Made by a program: the position numbers and the translations under genes
Origin: Thermosynechococcus sp. WC_1
GTDB lineage: Bacteria > Cyanobacteriota > Cyanobacteriia > Thermosynechococcales > Thermosynechococcaceae
Assembly: GCA_020058975.1 (NCBI GenBank)
Contig: JAGVDA010000004.1
Span: 1 to 43,101 of the forward strand
Direction of reading: 5' to 3'
Length of the DNA stretch: 43,101 bases
Notes under the pieces: model-generated
Databases searched by the model: none
What the model saw: the letters and a program-made list of their open reading frames with translations, nothing else
Told to the model about the DNA's origin: nothing
In this document: positions 19,800 through 28,365 of the stretch, one piece after another
Numbering within the stretch: position 1 is the first letter of the stretch
How the letters are laid out: the number at the start of each line of letters is the position of its first letter

Positions 19800-22700
19800 A
19801 TGAAAACCGACTTCGACATCAAAGCCAGTAACAAAGGCTATTTCACAGCGAACGAGTTCTTGGACGATGCTGAGGCTCAGCCCATTTGGGCTGGGTCTCT
19901 TTGTTCTGAACTGAAGCTCTCGGGGGCAATAGAGCATGAAGCATTCTTGAAAATGCAGGACGGCATCCTCCCCAATGGTCGTCGGATGCGCGGGAAAAAC
20001 AATAAGGGGGAGGAAATTGCTGGCCATGATATGACCCTCAGCGCGTCAAAGTCTTATAGTCTGCATGCCCTTGAAGACCCACGCCTTGTTGATGCCTATA
20101 TCAATGCTTGCAAAAAGACCATCACCACAGCAGAGAAGCATTTTGCCTTATATAGAGCAGGCGAAGACCGCCATACAGAGCTGGGGAAAGGCTTTGTTGC
20201 AAGCATTATTCCTCACTGGACAAATCGGAATATGGATCCGAATCTCCATGCCCACTGCATCCTGTTTAACGGCACAAAAACGCAGACTAGCAAATGGCGC
20301 TCCCTAGACATGCACCCCATCAGTAGGGAGCAATGGCTGGGGAACTATTTCCGCAATTTGCTGGCAAAAGAAGCTCAAGCGCTAGGATATTCAATCCATG
20401 AAGTTCTAATGAAGAATGGAACCTATGGCTTTGAATTTGACGGTATTTCTCAAGAAAACATAGATGCCTTCAGCTCACGCGCACTAGAAATACAGGCAGC
20501 AATGGAGGAGCATGGATGGAGCGCCAAGGAAGCTTGCTACAAAACTCGTCCATCAAAAAAGACCCAACCGACGCTTGAAGATCTGAGATTATCAACCCGA
20601 GAAGCCAGGGAATCTCTTGGCATCGTCCTTCAGGTTCCCACCACGCCCAATACAATCCAAAGAGACCCCACCAATGCAGTCAAAAGTGCGATCGCCCATC
20701 TCAGTGAGCGGCTCTGTAAGTTTGAGAAGTCTGACATATACAAGCGCGTCTTCTCCCATATTGAAGGGTTAGATATAGAAGACGTTGATGTTGTGATCGC
20801 CAAGATGCCGACGCTGCTCGACTACGGACTTATCAAATGCCGCAAAGAACAGGGCGTATACACCACGATTGAGGCACTAGAGCGAGAGACCCGCACCCTT
20901 AATGACTGGCTAGGGCGCAAGTGTTCCCCCATCATGGCTCAGTCAGAAGCATTGGAACGAATTGATACAACGACTGTCAACGAAGGGCAACTTCATGCGG
21001 TATTGGGCCTATTGTCTTCCGACGACACGCATCAAATCTTGCATGGGCTGAGTGGCGTGGGCAAGACGCGCACCCTTAAACCATTCAAAGCCTTGGCGGA
21101 ATCAGCAGGAATCAAACTCAGATGGTTTGCACCATCCCTTGATGCTGCAAAAAAATTGAGCGAGTCTATCAATGCCCCAGCAGAAACTTTGCAGCGACTG
21201 GTCTATACGGACTACAAAATTCGACTGGGTGAAATCCTTGTGGTGGATGAGGCTGGTCTAGCTTCAGCCCAGATGATCGATATTTTAGTGCAAAAAGCCA
21301 ACGCAGTCGGAGCCAGGATTTTGCTGGTGGGCGACACCGGGCAAAACCGCCCGATCGAGGCAGGCACACCCGTCATTTCGTTGATGGAAGCTGGCGCTAC
21401 CACTCATAATGTCTCAGAAATCCTGCGGCAAAAGGATGGTATCCAGAAGCGCGCCGTGACCTTAGCAAGTCGCGGCAACACCATGGAGGCATTGAATCTC
21501 CTTGATAAGTACAGCTATGTTGAAGAAATAGCTGGGCAGGATGAACGGACACGAGCGATCGCCAATGAATATTTATCCCTTCCCCCAGAAGAACGTGCCA
21601 ACACGCTTATCGTGGCTGGAACCCATGCTGAAAAGGACGCGATTGTGGATTGGATCCGCACTGGACTAAAGGCAGAGGGTGTCTTGGGGGAATCGGCAAG
21701 CATTACCCGCCTGCGCGATAAAGGCTGGACGAAAGAGCATGGACGTGACATCCGCAATTATCAGATTGGTGACTACATCGCGCTGAGCAAAGTCTTCAAA
21801 TACTGTCCGCTCATTAAAGATGAATTTCACAAGATCGTCGGCATCGAGGGGGCATTGCTCAAGGTAGAGAGTTATGGAGGCCAAGTTTATGACTTCGACC
21901 CAGCACAGTTTATTGAGAAGCGGGTCTTTGCGGCAAACAAAATGGACATTGCCGTCGGAGATGAACTGCGGTGGCAGCATACCAACTATAAAAGGGAGCG
22001 CAAAAATGGAGAGATTTTCACCGTCGTCGGCATCAACGGCCCGTTCGCCACCATCAAGGATAAAAAAGGAAAGACTAGACGCATCCGGCTGGACTCCCCC
22101 ATTGCGGTGGATTACACCATCACCACGACCAACTATCGCGCCCAAGGCAGCGATCGCTTTAGGGTGCTGGTCTCTGCAACGGATGACCCGACATCCAGCA
22201 AGGAAGCGTTCTACGTCAGTATCAGCCGCCAAATTCACGAGATCAAGATCTGGACATCATCCATTGAGGCATTGCGCCGACGGGTCTCCAGATCAAAAAT
22301 CCACGCGAACCCATTAAAGGAACTACACCATGACTTTATCGACAGAAGTTCAAACAGAATTGACTCAACTACTGGAAATTGCTCGAAGGAACGAAATCAG
22401 CCTAGAGAATATGGTGCCCACGATCTTGATGGGCATGGACGAGCGGATGAACAAGCCTCAGGTAGGGGGCAACAAGACCTTGGATGCGTTGGCTTCGATG
22501 GCAATCAGCATCGATTCAATCGCCCAAGGAGTGGAGCAGAATCGCTATCAGCTCGATCAACAGAACGGCTTGATAGCAGAACAGAACCAGTCAAGCTTGA
22601 AAATATTGGAGCAGAACAAGACCATCTTGAAGCTCTTACAGACAAAATCCTCGACCTAGCCTATCAACAACGTATGAGCCAGGAACTTTCTGCCCCATTG

Positions 22701-24029
22701 CAGAGACTGGCTCGTGCGTTAGAAAGCTTCTCAGCATCGCAAGCCAAGAATCGTCACCTCCTGAGAGAGCAAGCCATTGTTCAAGCTAAATCTCAAATGG
22801 TAGCGATCGCGCTTCAGCAATGGAAAGATTCTCCTGAAGTGCGCGCCGAAGACTATATCGGTTATGCCTTGGGCTCATTGGCTATAGCCTGCCCTGAACA
22901 AGAAGTATCCTGGGAACCAATAGACCCCACCCCACACTGGCCTGAGTTTGAGGCATCCTGCATTCATCCAGAAATTATTGCACTGAACGCCGAAAGTATA
23001 GATGGCTATGAGGTTTATGACCGACTGCTCTCCCACAAGCTAGCCACGATGGGGAGTGGGCAAAATGTAACGGCACCGCAGCGGCGACTCATGGACAAAT
23101 ATGCTGGTGTCGCAGAAGGCGGATGGTGGGCGAAGGGAGGCGTTGACCCGCAAAGAATGGATAAACCTCAAGAATGGGGCACATTTAAGGCAGACACACC
23201 ACGGATGGGGGCAGACAAGCCGATAAAGTACGAGTCGCCGTTAGGGATGCCACGCGGCATCTTTCTGCCGTATGTGCCGGACGAAATTGCACAAGCCATC
23301 TTCAGGAAATATGACATTGTCGCCCCTACGGATAAATTCTGGGAGGTGGTGCGTGAACGTAATCTGCCCATCGTCATCACAGAAGGCGCAAAGAAAACTT
23401 GGGCTAGTCTCAGCCAAGGTATTATCACAATCGGGGTGTCCGGCGTGAATGGTCTCTACATCACCAAAGACCCCGACGGAAATAAGTTGCCCAAGCGCGA
23501 ACTGAACCCAGACATTGCGGTCTTTGCGACACCAGGACGCGAAATTACAATTGCTTTCGATCAAGACACCAAACCACGCACCATTGAGAATGTGAGGCGT
23601 GACATGGTGCGGGGTATTGAGCTGTTGGCAGAGGCGGGTTGCTCCGTTCATGTAGCGACCTGGGGCACTGACACCAAAGGATTGGACGATCTGATTGCCA
23701 AGCGCGGAGGAATGGCCTATCAAAGAGCAATTGATGAAGCTATTCCCCCACAGTCATTTATGGACGCCCATTACCTGCTTCAGTATGAGAGGGCAATCTC
23801 CAAAGCGACAAGAGAATATCCAGATGCCCATATTGAGTTCCTGGACACGGAAGTTTGGAGTAAGGCTCGGGAGGATGGTCGACGGTTCGTCGGAGCAGGA
23901 GCCAAAGATCGGGGGATTGACCCTGATCTATACTGTGATGAACTGCTAAAATATGGCCCACAAATTAGGGTTAAATTCTTGCAAAATAGAATAGAAATAG
24001 AGCGCAAAAATGTTAGATTGCGGCGTTAA
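19800..24029 (+). CDS. MobF (TrwC-type) relaxase-helicase with C-terminal DUF3854-like domain
   Basis: 1409 residues. The relaxase domain (about 1-310) has a probable nicking Tyr14 (GYF), the signature HDMTLSASKS (76-85), and the metal triad H139, H150, H152 (H-x10-H-x-H). The helicase has Walker A GLSGVGKT (about 416-423), Walker B LVVDEAG (about 479-485), GDTGQ, and a late ATPase motif near 810 (NYRAQGSDRF). It nicks oriT, becomes attached to the strand and unwinds it. Residues 843-953 are odd, Arg/Asp/Gly/Ser-rich sequence that overprints a separate ORF (22330-22659). A DUF3854-like toprim region follows (ITEGAKKTWASL, near 1198; AFDQDTKP, near 1257). The last 100 residues are unassigned. 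It follows the XRE gene with no gap. The oriT was not found. Confidence 0.9.
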   Translation: MKTDFDIKASNKGYFTANEFLDDAEAQPIWAGSLCSELKLSGAIEHEAFLKMQDGILPNGRRMRGKNNKGEEIAGHDMTLSASKSYSLHALEDPRLVDAYINACKKTITTAEKHFALYRAGEDRHTELGKGFVASIIPHWTNRNMDPNLHAHCILFNGTKTQTSKWRSLDMHPISREQWLGNYFRNLLAKEAQALGYSIHEVLMKNGTYGFEFDGISQENIDAFSSRALEIQAAMEEHGWSAKEACYKTRPSKKTQPTLEDLRLSTREARESLGIVLQVPTTPNTIQRDPTNAVKSAIAHLSERLCKFEKSDIYKRVFSHIEGLDIEDVDVVIAKMPTLLDYGLIKCRKEQGVYTTIEALERETRTLNDWLGRKCSPIMAQSEALERIDTTTVNEGQLHAVLGLLSSDDTHQILHGLSGVGKTRTLKPFKALAESAGIKLRWFAPSLDAAKKLSESINAPAETLQRLVYTDYKIRLGEILVVDEAGLASAQMIDILVQKANAVGARILLVGDTGQNRPIEAGTPVISLMEAGATTHNVSEILRQKDGIQKRAVTLASRGNTMEALNLLDKYSYVEEIAGQDERTRAIANEYLSLPPEERANTLIVAGTHAEKDAIVDWIRTGLKAEGVLGESASITRLRDKGWTKEHGRDIRNYQIGDYIALSKVFKYCPLIKDEFHKIVGIEGALLKVESYGGQVYDFDPAQFIEKRVFAANKMDIAVGDELRWQHTNYKRERKNGEIFTVVGINGPFATIKDKKGKTRRIRLDSPIAVDYTITTTNYRAQGSDRFRVLVSATDDPTSSKEAFYVSISRQIHEIKIWTSSIEALRRRVSRSKIHANPLKELHHDFIDRSSNRIDSTTGNCSKERNQPREYGAHDLDGHGRADEQASGRGQQDLGCVGFDGNQHRFNRPRSGAESLSARSTERLDSRTEPVKLENIGAEQDHLEALTDKILDLAYQQRMSQELSAPLQRLARALESFSASQAKNRHLLREQAIVQAKSQMVAIALQQWKDSPEVRAEDYIGYALGSLAIACPEQEVSWEPIDPTPHWPEFEASCIHPEIIALNAESIDGYEVYDRLLSHKLATMGSGQNVTAPQRRLMDKYAGVAEGGWWAKGGVDPQRMDKPQEWGTFKADTPRMGADKPIKYESPLGMPRGIFLPYVPDEIAQAIFRKYDIVAPTDKFWEVVRERNLPIVITEGAKKTWASLSQGIITIGVSGVNGLYITKDPDGNKLPKRELNPDIAVFATPGREITIAFDQDTKPRTIENVRRDMVRGIELLAEAGCSVHVATWGTDTKGLDDLIAKRGGMAYQRAIDEAIPPQSFMDAHYLLQYERAISKATREYPDAHIEFLDTEVWSKAREDGRRFVGAGAKDRGIDPDLYCDELLKYGPQIRVKFLQNRIEIERKNVRLRR
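22330..22659 (+). CDS. Coiled-coil ORF embedded in the relaxase gene, other frame (109 aa)
   Basis: 109 residues, MTLSTEVQTELTQLLEIARR onward, with a long helical C-terminus rich in Gln, Leu and Asn (EQNRYQLDQQNGLIAEQNQS, then LKILEQNKTILKLLQTKSS), which looks like a real coiled coil. It lies in the frame one base ahead of the relaxase. An AAAGGAACTACACC site precedes the ATG. The relaxase reading of the same bases is low-complexity, as expected where a frame has been captured. No family recognised. Confidence 0.6.
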   Translation: MTLSTEVQTELTQLLEIARRNEISLENMVPTILMGMDERMNKPQVGGNKTLDALASMAISIDSIAQGVEQNRYQLDQQNGLIAEQNQSSLKILEQNKTILKLLQTKSST

Positions 24030-24066
24030 ATGGGCATAATAAATATATAGAGTTAAAGGAAATAAC

Positions 24067-24222
24067 ATGATTAGAGCAGAAGATTTGCTTGGCAAAAGAA
24101 AGAAAAAAGAGGAAGTTGTCCAAGAAGACAACTTCGCTCAGCGAAATATTAAACGAGGTGAAGAATTCGCCATTAATAGTCGAAGGGAGCTTTACGAAGC
24201 TCTGCAAAAATTGAATGGTTGA
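24067..24222 (+). CDS. Small charged protein (51 aa), last gene of relaxase operon
   Basis: 51 residues, MIRAEDLLGKRKKKEEVVQE, then NIKRGEEFAINSRRELYEAL: strongly charged and helical, with AAAGGAA before ATG 24067. Its stop sits at the edge of the 46-bp terminator. Small basic-acidic proteins at relaxase operon ends often assist DNA processing, but the assignment is only by position. Confidence 0.6.
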   Translation: MIRAEDLLGKRKKKEEVVQEDNFAQRNIKRGEEFAINSRRELYEALQKLNG

Positions 24223-24267
24223 AAGGGAAAGCCCCCAGCAGTAATTACTGCTGGGGGCTTTCCCTTT
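24222..24267. terminator. 46-bp perfect palindrome, bidirectional terminator
   Basis: A 23-base arm (AAAGGGAAAGCCCCCAGCAG plus TAA) and its exact reverse complement, centred at 24244/24245. It separates the plus relaxase operon from the converging minus transfer operon (ending 24382). Confidence 0.9.
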
Positions 24268-24357
24268 AGCAAAGAAGGCTAGGCTTAACCAAATAAGCAC
24301 ACGGAATGAATCCGACGTTCGCTTTCTTGTTTATTATATCAAAGATCTTCTGAACAG

Positions 24358-24390
24358 CTAATTTCAATAATTCGCATCACTTCAGACCCC
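24358..24390. repeat. 33-bp direct repeat, left copy
   Basis: Identical to 24873-24905. On the minus strand it carries the last codons and stop of the 159-residue gene, then a fragment (EVMRIIEI frame) belonging to the HTH gene. The 114 bases between the terminator and the gene at 24382 hold no gene. Confidence 0.9.
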
Positions 24391-24861
24391 TGGAGTCTGG
24401 GTGAAAGATTCGTTTATTGCGGATCTGCGAGGTTGCACCCATTGCCCTGTTGCAGATGTATAACCATCTTGAGTCTCAACAATGGTTCGCTGTCCAATGG
24501 GAGATTTAAACACTACTTGAACTAAGTTTAGAAGATTGGCATTTGAAGTAGTGGCAGCGTCAAGCTTGGCTTGAAGGACGGTTTCATTGATTTTGATTTG
24601 AGCCAATTGCACGGATTCTGCATTGACCTTAAGCTCGGCATTTTCTGACCGAAGAGTATTGTTATCTATTCTTAAATCATGAGTTTCTGACACTATTTTG
24701 GCTAAATCAGACTCGGCTTTTTTTAGCTCAAGTGATTGAGTTTTGTGAGCTTCTTCAATTTCATACAAACGAGACAACTCGGTCTTTAGTTCGACCCCCA
24801 TTGCTTCAGGCAAGTTTTGTTGGATGATTGAAGAAATTGAATTTTTCATTTTATCGGACAT
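24382..24861 (-). CDS. Coiled-coil protein (159 aa)
   Basis: 159 residues from MSDKMKNSISSIIQQNLPEA. A helical heptad-rich core (LSRLYEIEEAHKTQSLELKK, LRIDNNTLRSENAELKVNAE) is followed by a Gln/Thr-rich tail. The start at 24861 has TAGGAG upstream. No family recognised. A structural or assembly role would fit. The gene is flanked by the 33-bp direct repeats, so it looks like an inserted cassette. Confidence 0.65.
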   Translation of the reverse strand: MSDKMKNSISSIIQQNLPEAMGVELKTELSRLYEIEEAHKTQSLELKKAESDLAKIVSETHDLRIDNNTLRSENAELKVNAESVQLAQIKINETVLQAKLDAATTSNANLLNLVQVVFKSPIGQRTIVETQDGYTSATGQWVQPRRSAINESFTQTPGV

Positions 24862-25063
24862 CGGTCGTTCTCCTAATTTCAATAATTCGCATCACTTCAG
24901 ACCCCGTCAAATGATAAAACTTGCCGATTTTCTCACAAGTTCGTGAAGATGGTAGTGTCCTTGAACTTGAGGCGTTTGGGCTGAACCATCGGGTGATTGA
25001 TGCAATATCAATCCCCGTGGTCTTTGAGATTTTAATGAGGGGGTCTGTTTCGAGATCAAGCAT
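24851..25063 (-). CDS. Small HTH protein (70 aa)
   Basis: 70 residues. The ISKTTGIDIASITRWF segment is a helix-turn-helix of the small phage/plasmid repressor kind (lambda-like), followed by CEKIGKFYHLTGSEVMRIIE, a second helical pair. Its start (25063) overlaps the preceding stop as TAATG. It may regulate the transfer operon from its distal end, but no operator is visible. Confidence 0.65.
   Translation of the reverse strand: MLDLETDPLIKISKTTGIDIASITRWFSPNASSSRTLPSSRTCEKIGKFYHLTGSEVMRIIEIRRTTDVR
24873..24905. repeat. 33-bp direct repeat, right copy
   Basis: Identical to 24358-24390. It overlaps the 3' end of the HTH gene (coding GSEVMRIIEI). The two copies bracket the 159-residue coiled-coil gene. 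Confidence 0.9.
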
Positions 25064-26424
25064 TAGAGTTTTACAGCAGATTTTTGAGCAGATTCACCTA
25101 CAGCATTTTTGACAGCGCCAATGGCTAAGTCTTTCGCAACCTGAGCAGCGATCGCGGCAGGCCCAGCAAGAACCGCAACGGCCTCTGTCGCCTTCGAAAG
25201 TTGTTGGTAGTCAGCAGCATTAAATTTCGCTCCTAACTTAGGAACGTTATCACTATCGACCGAAAAGACTTCGCCGCGTTCCTTGTGCGATACGGTGATG
25301 ATACCCCCATCGTTATTCTTGTAGGTGTAATCCCCTAACTTAATCTCTGGGACGTTGTCGTGAAACTCAAACATGGTCTTGAGGTCTTTGGAAATCCCCT
25401 CGACATTAAGTTGCGATTGTTCAAACAGTCCAGCTTTTTCCCCGATCTTATCCATCGCCTTTTGCGCGAGGTTCTTGCCGAAGTTGACGGTCTTGACCAT
25501 ATCCACTTTGGCGCGGTCTTGAATATTGGTTAGAACAGTATCAACCTTATTCTTCGCCCAAGCCTTCAAGAAGGGGATAGGTTCCTGATTCGCAATTTTA
25601 GCCATGGTCTTTTTCATGGACGCCACTTCGCCCTGGAGTCCCTCAATTTTTGCAGTTAGGTCAGCAATAGTTGAAGCAACCACTTCTGGCGTTTGCATTT
25701 TTTCGGGGATGGTGGGAGCAACCACTTCTGGTGTTTTTTCGAAGATAGATGAAGCAACCACTTCTGGCTTTGGCGACAACTCGACGGAATCTGCCTTGGC
25801 AAGTAATGCGGCACGATAGTCGCTGGAGGCGTCTGTTAAGTAGCTAAGTCCTTCGGAAATTCGAGGCCCATCACCCTCAATCTTGACGTCTAGATTAGTG
25901 TTTATAAACCCGCTCCCTTGAGCTAAGATTTCAGTGAATTCTTCTGGCGAAATATCATCCGCAATCGCCATCTCTCGCACCATATCGTCAGCGCCCTTTT
26001 GCTCAACAATAGGAAGGGTTTTCAATTCTTCATAATCAATTTTAGGGAAGCTAAGAGAATTGGGATGTTTATCTAGCAATGCTTGATACTTCTCCTTTGC
26101 TTCATTGACTTGAATTGGATCAATCTTCTGCTTAAGCCCAAGATCATCTTTATTGATTGACCCATTCACCTGTTTGAAGACAGGCGCTTTGCCATCTTTG
26201 ACAGCAATAGTCCCTTTCCCTCCATATAGCGCTTCGTGCGCAGCAACAGCGGCCTTCTTGTCCATAGGTTGCCCATCCTTCGGAGGATACAGCTTACTGG
26301 CTCCAACGAAAATATTAGGAGTTTTCCCCGTTTGCTGCTTAACAAGGTCAGCAATTTTTTGAAGTGCCATCAGCATGTCGCGAGGCTGAGGCTGATAATT
26401 CGCATGGTTGATTAGCATACTCAT
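25063..26424 (-). CDS. Large plasmid protein, unknown function (453 aa)
   Basis: 453 residues without signal peptide. The N-terminal half has an ADLVKQQTGKTPNIFVGASK stretch and a helical middle. A Pro/Glu-rich linker has three copies of PEVVA (TPEVVA-like, about 230-262), and a Gly/Ala-rich C-terminal helical region (AVAVLAGPAAIAAQVAKDLA) may contact membrane. Cysteine-free. The ATGA overlap ties it to the zinc-ribbon gene upstream. It looks like a plasmid-specific accessory protein; no domain was identified. Confidence 0.65.
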   Translation of the reverse strand: MSMLINHANYQPQPRDMLMALQKIADLVKQQTGKTPNIFVGASKLYPPKDGQPMDKKAAVAAHEALYGGKGTIAVKDGKAPVFKQVNGSINKDDLGLKQKIDPIQVNEAKEKYQALLDKHPNSLSFPKIDYEELKTLPIVEQKGADDMVREMAIADDISPEEFTEILAQGSGFINTNLDVKIEGDGPRISEGLSYLTDASSDYRAALLAKADSVELSPKPEVVASSIFEKTPEVVAPTIPEKMQTPEVVASTIADLTAKIEGLQGEVASMKKTMAKIANQEPIPFLKAWAKNKVDTVLTNIQDRAKVDMVKTVNFGKNLAQKAMDKIGEKAGLFEQSQLNVEGISKDLKTMFEFHDNVPEIKLGDYTYKNNDGGIITVSHKERGEVFSVDSDNVPKLGAKFNAADYQQLSKATEAVAVLAGPAAIAAQVAKDLAIGAVKNAVGESAQKSAVKL

Positions 26425-26915
26425 GATTTCGTTTTCCTAGTGAAATTGTAATAAATCCCCGCCCAAGCCAAGGTTGAAATCCAAAACATCCAGGCGGGAG
26501 GCCCAAAGACTAAATAAAGAATGGAGTTTCCAAAGGCAGAATAGAGCAGTCCCTTCACAAAAAAACGAGTGAATGGGGTATCAAGCTGTGAGTGTGGCTG
26601 AGTATATTGATGCTCAAAGCCAGACTTGCCTGAGATTAACAATGGGCTATTGGTGCCCAATCCTCCAACAGGGTAGATCGCATACACCTCGCTCTCAAAG
26701 AATTCTTGAGGAACCTTTGATGGCAAGATCATTTTTACAGGGGTTTTCTTCAGGGAAGAAGTGCCAACATAAAGAGTTTTTTGTTGATCAATAAACGCAG
26801 CTTCTGCAATATTGACAACTTGCCCAGCCTTAACACAGGCACCACACCCAGAACATTTCATTTTCTGGGAGATCGGGATTGACACATTGTTACAGTAGGG
26901 ACATAAGACGTTCAT
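26421..26915 (-). CDS. Zinc-ribbon membrane protein (164 aa)
   Basis: 164 residues. Cysteines at 5, 8, 21, 24 and 27 (CPYC ... CSGCGAC) form an N-terminal zinc ribbon. Two C-terminal hydrophobic segments (about 120-140 and 143-158, FGNSILYLVFGPPAWMFWIS) anchor it in a membrane. Such ribbon-plus-anchor proteins can tether or regulate complexes at the inner membrane. The exact role is unknown. It is coupled by ATGA to the RNA ligase gene upstream. Confidence 0.7.
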   Translation of the reverse strand: MNVLCPYCNNVSIPISQKMKCSGCGACVKAGQVVNIAEAAFIDQQKTLYVGTSSLKKTPVKMILPSKVPQEFFESEVYAIYPVGGLGTNSPLLISGKSGFEHQYTQPHSQLDTPFTRFFVKGLLYSAFGNSILYLVFGPPAWMFWISTLAWAGIYYNFTRKTKS

Positions 26916-27454
26916 TTGTTTCCACTAAAATCTTTTTTTTTAATTTTCACCATGTGGCCATCTGGGTGATGCCACACAATTCCTTCAATACTTCGAGTCA
27001 ACAGCCAGTCGCGAATAGCATCAAAGCTTCGGGGAGGCTCATTATCTATAACCGTAGAGCCATGTCGAATAAGAACGTGCCGCCCAAGAGCTTCGGGATT
27101 TCCCTGAACTTTTGGCCCGCACAGCTCATATGTGCCATCTTCAATCCCTTCAATGAATGCCTCTCTATGCCAAGCATCATCGTTCCCGTCACCTACTGGA
27201 ATCCAGCCTTGCTGTTTTCCAGTGATGGGGTCAACTTCTGACGCTGGCTCAAAGTTGACTGGCGCTTGTTTGCCCTTCCTTACCTCATATCGTTTATACA
27301 ATTTGCCATCGCGCACTAAACAGCAAGTGCCATCAAATTTTTGAGTTGCAACACCTTCGCCATTCATTACCCATTCAGCACCATTGACTACTTTGTCTAT
27401 TACGCAACGATCTCCGTCGTAATTTCTTTCAAACAAACTAATAATTTTCTTCAT
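26912..27454 (-). CDS. RNA ligase family protein (DUF5565-like, 180 aa)
   Basis: 180 residues with nucleotidyltransferase motifs: I is KFDGT at 39-43 (catalytic Lys39, which would carry AMP), a GTYELCGPKVQGNPE region at 107-121 (motif III/IIIa), IV is EGIVW at 157-161, and V is VKIKKKDF at 169-176. This order fits small RNA ligases of the T4 Rnl1/DUF5565 group that seal broken RNA ends. No kinase-phosphatase partner is visible. The ATGA overlap with the gene upstream (27451) shows co-translation. A role in RNA repair after host nuclease attack is plausible but inferred. Confidence 0.8.
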   Translation of the reverse strand: MKKIISLFERNYDGDRCVIDKVVNGAEWVMNGEGVATQKFDGTCCLVRDGKLYKRYEVRKGKQAPVNFEPASEVDPITGKQQGWIPVGDGNDDAWHREAFIEGIEDGTYELCGPKVQGNPEALGRHVLIRHGSTVIDNEPPRSFDAIRDWLLTRSIEGIVWHHPDGHMVKIKKKDFSGNK

Positions 27455-27822
27455 CCAGTGATCGCCTCCAACTGCGCTTCTAACGCATCCAATTCAGCCT
27501 CATGTCGTGCCAGCGTAATCTCCGGCAGGTCAATAAGGTGCAGGTAATTAAAGCACTCCTGTTCGCCTACGGAGAGCGACACGGGGACGTCATCGGCTAC
27601 CACCAGATGAGCGTATGGGCCATCCTCGGGAGCATTGTGTTCAACAACAACCCCATCAACAACGCGGAAAACAGGGACGAATGTATTCCCGCCCATGTAA
27701 TGGCAAACTTCATGGGGTGTCCGCGAGGCAAACACGGGGGCATCGGTGTTTTCTTCCCAGATCTGCTTGAGTCTGGGGTAGACAGCGAAAATGGCTTTAG
27801 TTTTTGATGCTAGTTCAATCAT
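27451..27822 (-). CDS. Unknown protein (123 aa)
   Basis: 123 residues from MIELASKTKAIFAVYPRLKQ, behind AGGAAGGA. Contains FVPVFRVVDGVVVEHNAPED and a C-terminal EALEAQLEAITG-like helix. No domain recognised. Its place directly upstream of the RNA ligase suggests a functional link, though none is proven. Confidence 0.6.
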   Translation of the reverse strand: MIELASKTKAIFAVYPRLKQIWEENTDAPVFASRTPHEVCHYMGGNTFVPVFRVVDGVVVEHNAPEDGPYAHLVVADDVPVSLSVGEQECFNYLHLIDLPEITLARHEAELDALEAQLEAITG

Positions 27823-27835
27823 TTTTTTGTCCTTC

Positions 27836-28075
27836 CTAGGTATTTTCAAAGGGGAATATCTCATCAAAAGATGGTAAAAGATCTACTTGGATCCGACCAG
27901 AGTCTTGATTTAAAAAAAATCGGTGTTTTTTGTAAATAAACTCTAACTCAGGAGAACTAGAGAATATCGGTTTTAGATCCAACTGCAACGAAAAGAATTC
28001 GGCGTGTAATTCCTCAACTTTTTCCTTGACAGTAATGAACTTGTCAAGTTTTTCTTCGATTTTAGCTTTATCCAT
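27836..28075 (-). CDS. Small helical protein (79 aa)
   Basis: 79 residues, MDKAKIEEKLDKFITVKEKV, charged helix followed by a beta-like second half (IYKKHRFFLNQDSGRIQVDL). It lies two bases after the stop of the 76-residue gene upstream. A poorly characterised small plasmid gene. Confidence 0.55.
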   Translation of the reverse strand: MDKAKIEEKLDKFITVKEKVEELHAEFFSLQLDLKPIFSSSPELEFIYKKHRFFLNQDSGRIQVDLLPSFDEIFPFENT

Positions 28076-28077
28076 TT

Positions 28078-28308
28078 TTAATAACTCCTACTACTGTTTC
28101 CTCCACACCCATAACCTTCAGAAAAGATTTCAGATGTCCAGGCAGAAATAAACCCAATCCTTGCTTCGGAAGGCAATGAAATCAGCCAAGAGTCAAACTC
28201 ATGCAAAGACATTTCTTTTAACTCTTTCGAAGGCAATGGTAAAATTCCTGATTTTTCAAGCATATCCAATGGAAAAGCGTCAAGCGACGTAAAATCATTA
28301 TCGTGCAA
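28078..28308 (-). CDS. Small protein, TTG start (76 aa)
   Basis: 76 residues starting at TTG 28308, five bases after GGAGG (AAAGGAGGTTTCT). The composition is Ser/Leu/Glu-rich with a Gly/Ser tail (GYGCGGNSSRSY). No family recognised. A palindrome 42 bases upstream (28350-28365) could hold its promoter or operator. Confidence 0.55.
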   Translation of the reverse strand: MHDNDFTSLDAFPLDMLEKSGILPLPSKELKEMSLHEFDSWLISLPSEARIGFISAWTSEIFSEGYGCGGNSSRSY

Positions 28309-28349
28309 AGAAACCTCCTTTTTTTGTCTTCCATAACCCTATCACTGGC

Positions 28350-28365
28350 TTGACGATTTCGTCAA
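28350..28365. promoter_or_regulatory. TTGACG palindrome at virD4 stop (first copy)
   Basis: TTGACGATTTCGTCAA, a 16-bp inverted repeat that includes the TGA of the coupling-protein gene. The same 16 bases occur at 40481-40496, also over a TGA. It may be a -35/operator or an RNA hairpin. Confidence 0.65.
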
